A stretch of 22,783 nt of DNA, from the NCBI GenBank assembly GCA_028687155.1, contig JAQUAR010000001.1, positions 1 through 22,783 on the forward strand, written 5' to 3'. This document shows, one piece after another, positions 22,704 through 22,783 of the stretch (position 1 is its first letter; each line of letters opens with the position of its first letter). Position numbers and translations under genes: made by a program. The notes under the pieces were generated by a model that worked only from the letters and a program-made list of their open reading frames with translations, was not told where the DNA came from and did no database searches. The DNA comes from Methylacidiphilaceae bacterium (lineage in GTDB: Bacteria > Verrucomicrobiota > Verrucomicrobiia > Methylacidiphilales > Methylacidiphilaceae).

Positions 22704-22783
22704 CCACAGGCTCCAGTTTCGATTTCATTGCTGGAGTAAGGGAATCTTCAAAGGCTTTCTTGATCTCCTCATGCGCATGCTCA
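22693..22783 (-). CDS. C-terminal end of an unknown protein (runs off right edge)
   Basis: The minus strand is open from the right edge to a TAG at 22693-22695, giving 29 residues (EHAHEEIKKAFEDSLTPAMK and then SKLEPVDES). The segment is charged and likely helical, with no motif I can name. Its stop lies 11 bases inside the next gene's 22703 start, an overlap typical of co-translated genes, which is the main reason to call it. It could be the third member of the HEPN module. Confidence 0.45.
   Translation of the reverse strand, partial: EHAHEEIKKAFEDSLTPAMKSKLEPVDES

Noticed and set aside
1..22783. tRNA, rRNA, CRISPR array, insertion sequence or integrase
   Set aside because: No cloverleaf, rRNA segment, spaced direct repeats, transposase or terminal repeats were recognised by eye. 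A tRNAscan/Infernal run would settle the RNA part.

Overview
The window looks like chromosome from a GC-rich, Gram-negative, hopanoid-producing bacterium. Spot counts give about 57-65 % GC in the core genes. My impression is a member of the Verrucomicrobia/PVC group, possibly an acidophilic methanotroph of the Methylacidimicrobium type. That is inference from gene content, base composition and the style of the proteins, with no rRNA or tRNA to test it. Coding density is very high and many neighbours overlap by 1-8 bases. No tRNA, rRNA, IS element or CRISPR array was seen, and no stretch of 300 bases lacks a gene.

Left part, minus strand (1-1760): a small cluster reads leftward as a short unknown ORF, a DsrE-like small protein, a farnesyl diphosphate synthase and the N-terminus of squalene-hopene cyclase, which runs off the left edge. 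The last two are the start and the cyclisation step of hopanoid synthesis. Divergent from it on the plus strand is a complete high-affinity phosphate importer, pstS-pstC-pstA-pstB (1807-5696). It has no phoU or phoBR beside it.

Middle, minus strand (5712-12388): a convergent block reads leftward as folC, a HAD-family hydrolase, sdhC, sdhA, sdhB (a type-B succinate:quinone oxidoreductase with one membrane subunit) and a BASS-family sodium-coupled transporter. Plus strand from 12491: a CNNM/CorC membrane protein coupled to a DUF374 acyltransferase; an aldo/keto reductase with an 11-G tract and a structured leader; a circularly permuted ATP-grasp protein coupled to an alpha-E protein; and lepA-lepB (EF4 and signal peptidase I) coupled by an ATGA overlap. 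A UspA protein lies tail-to-tail with lepB.

Right end, minus strand (21758-22783): base composition drops (about 47-55 % GC on lines counted). Three overlapping ORFs read leftward: the C-terminus of an unknown protein, an uncharacterised 187-residue protein and a HEPN-domain protein. This is the only clearly accessory-looking part and the best candidate for an undescribed system, perhaps toxin-antitoxin or defence-like. Other points worth checking are the altered G4 motif of LepA (NEID for NKID), the minimal ATP-grasp/alpha-E pair whose alpha-E signature has lost its glutamates, a possible leaderless start for the ATP-grasp gene, and a 32-codon ORF whose stop overlaps the pstC start.
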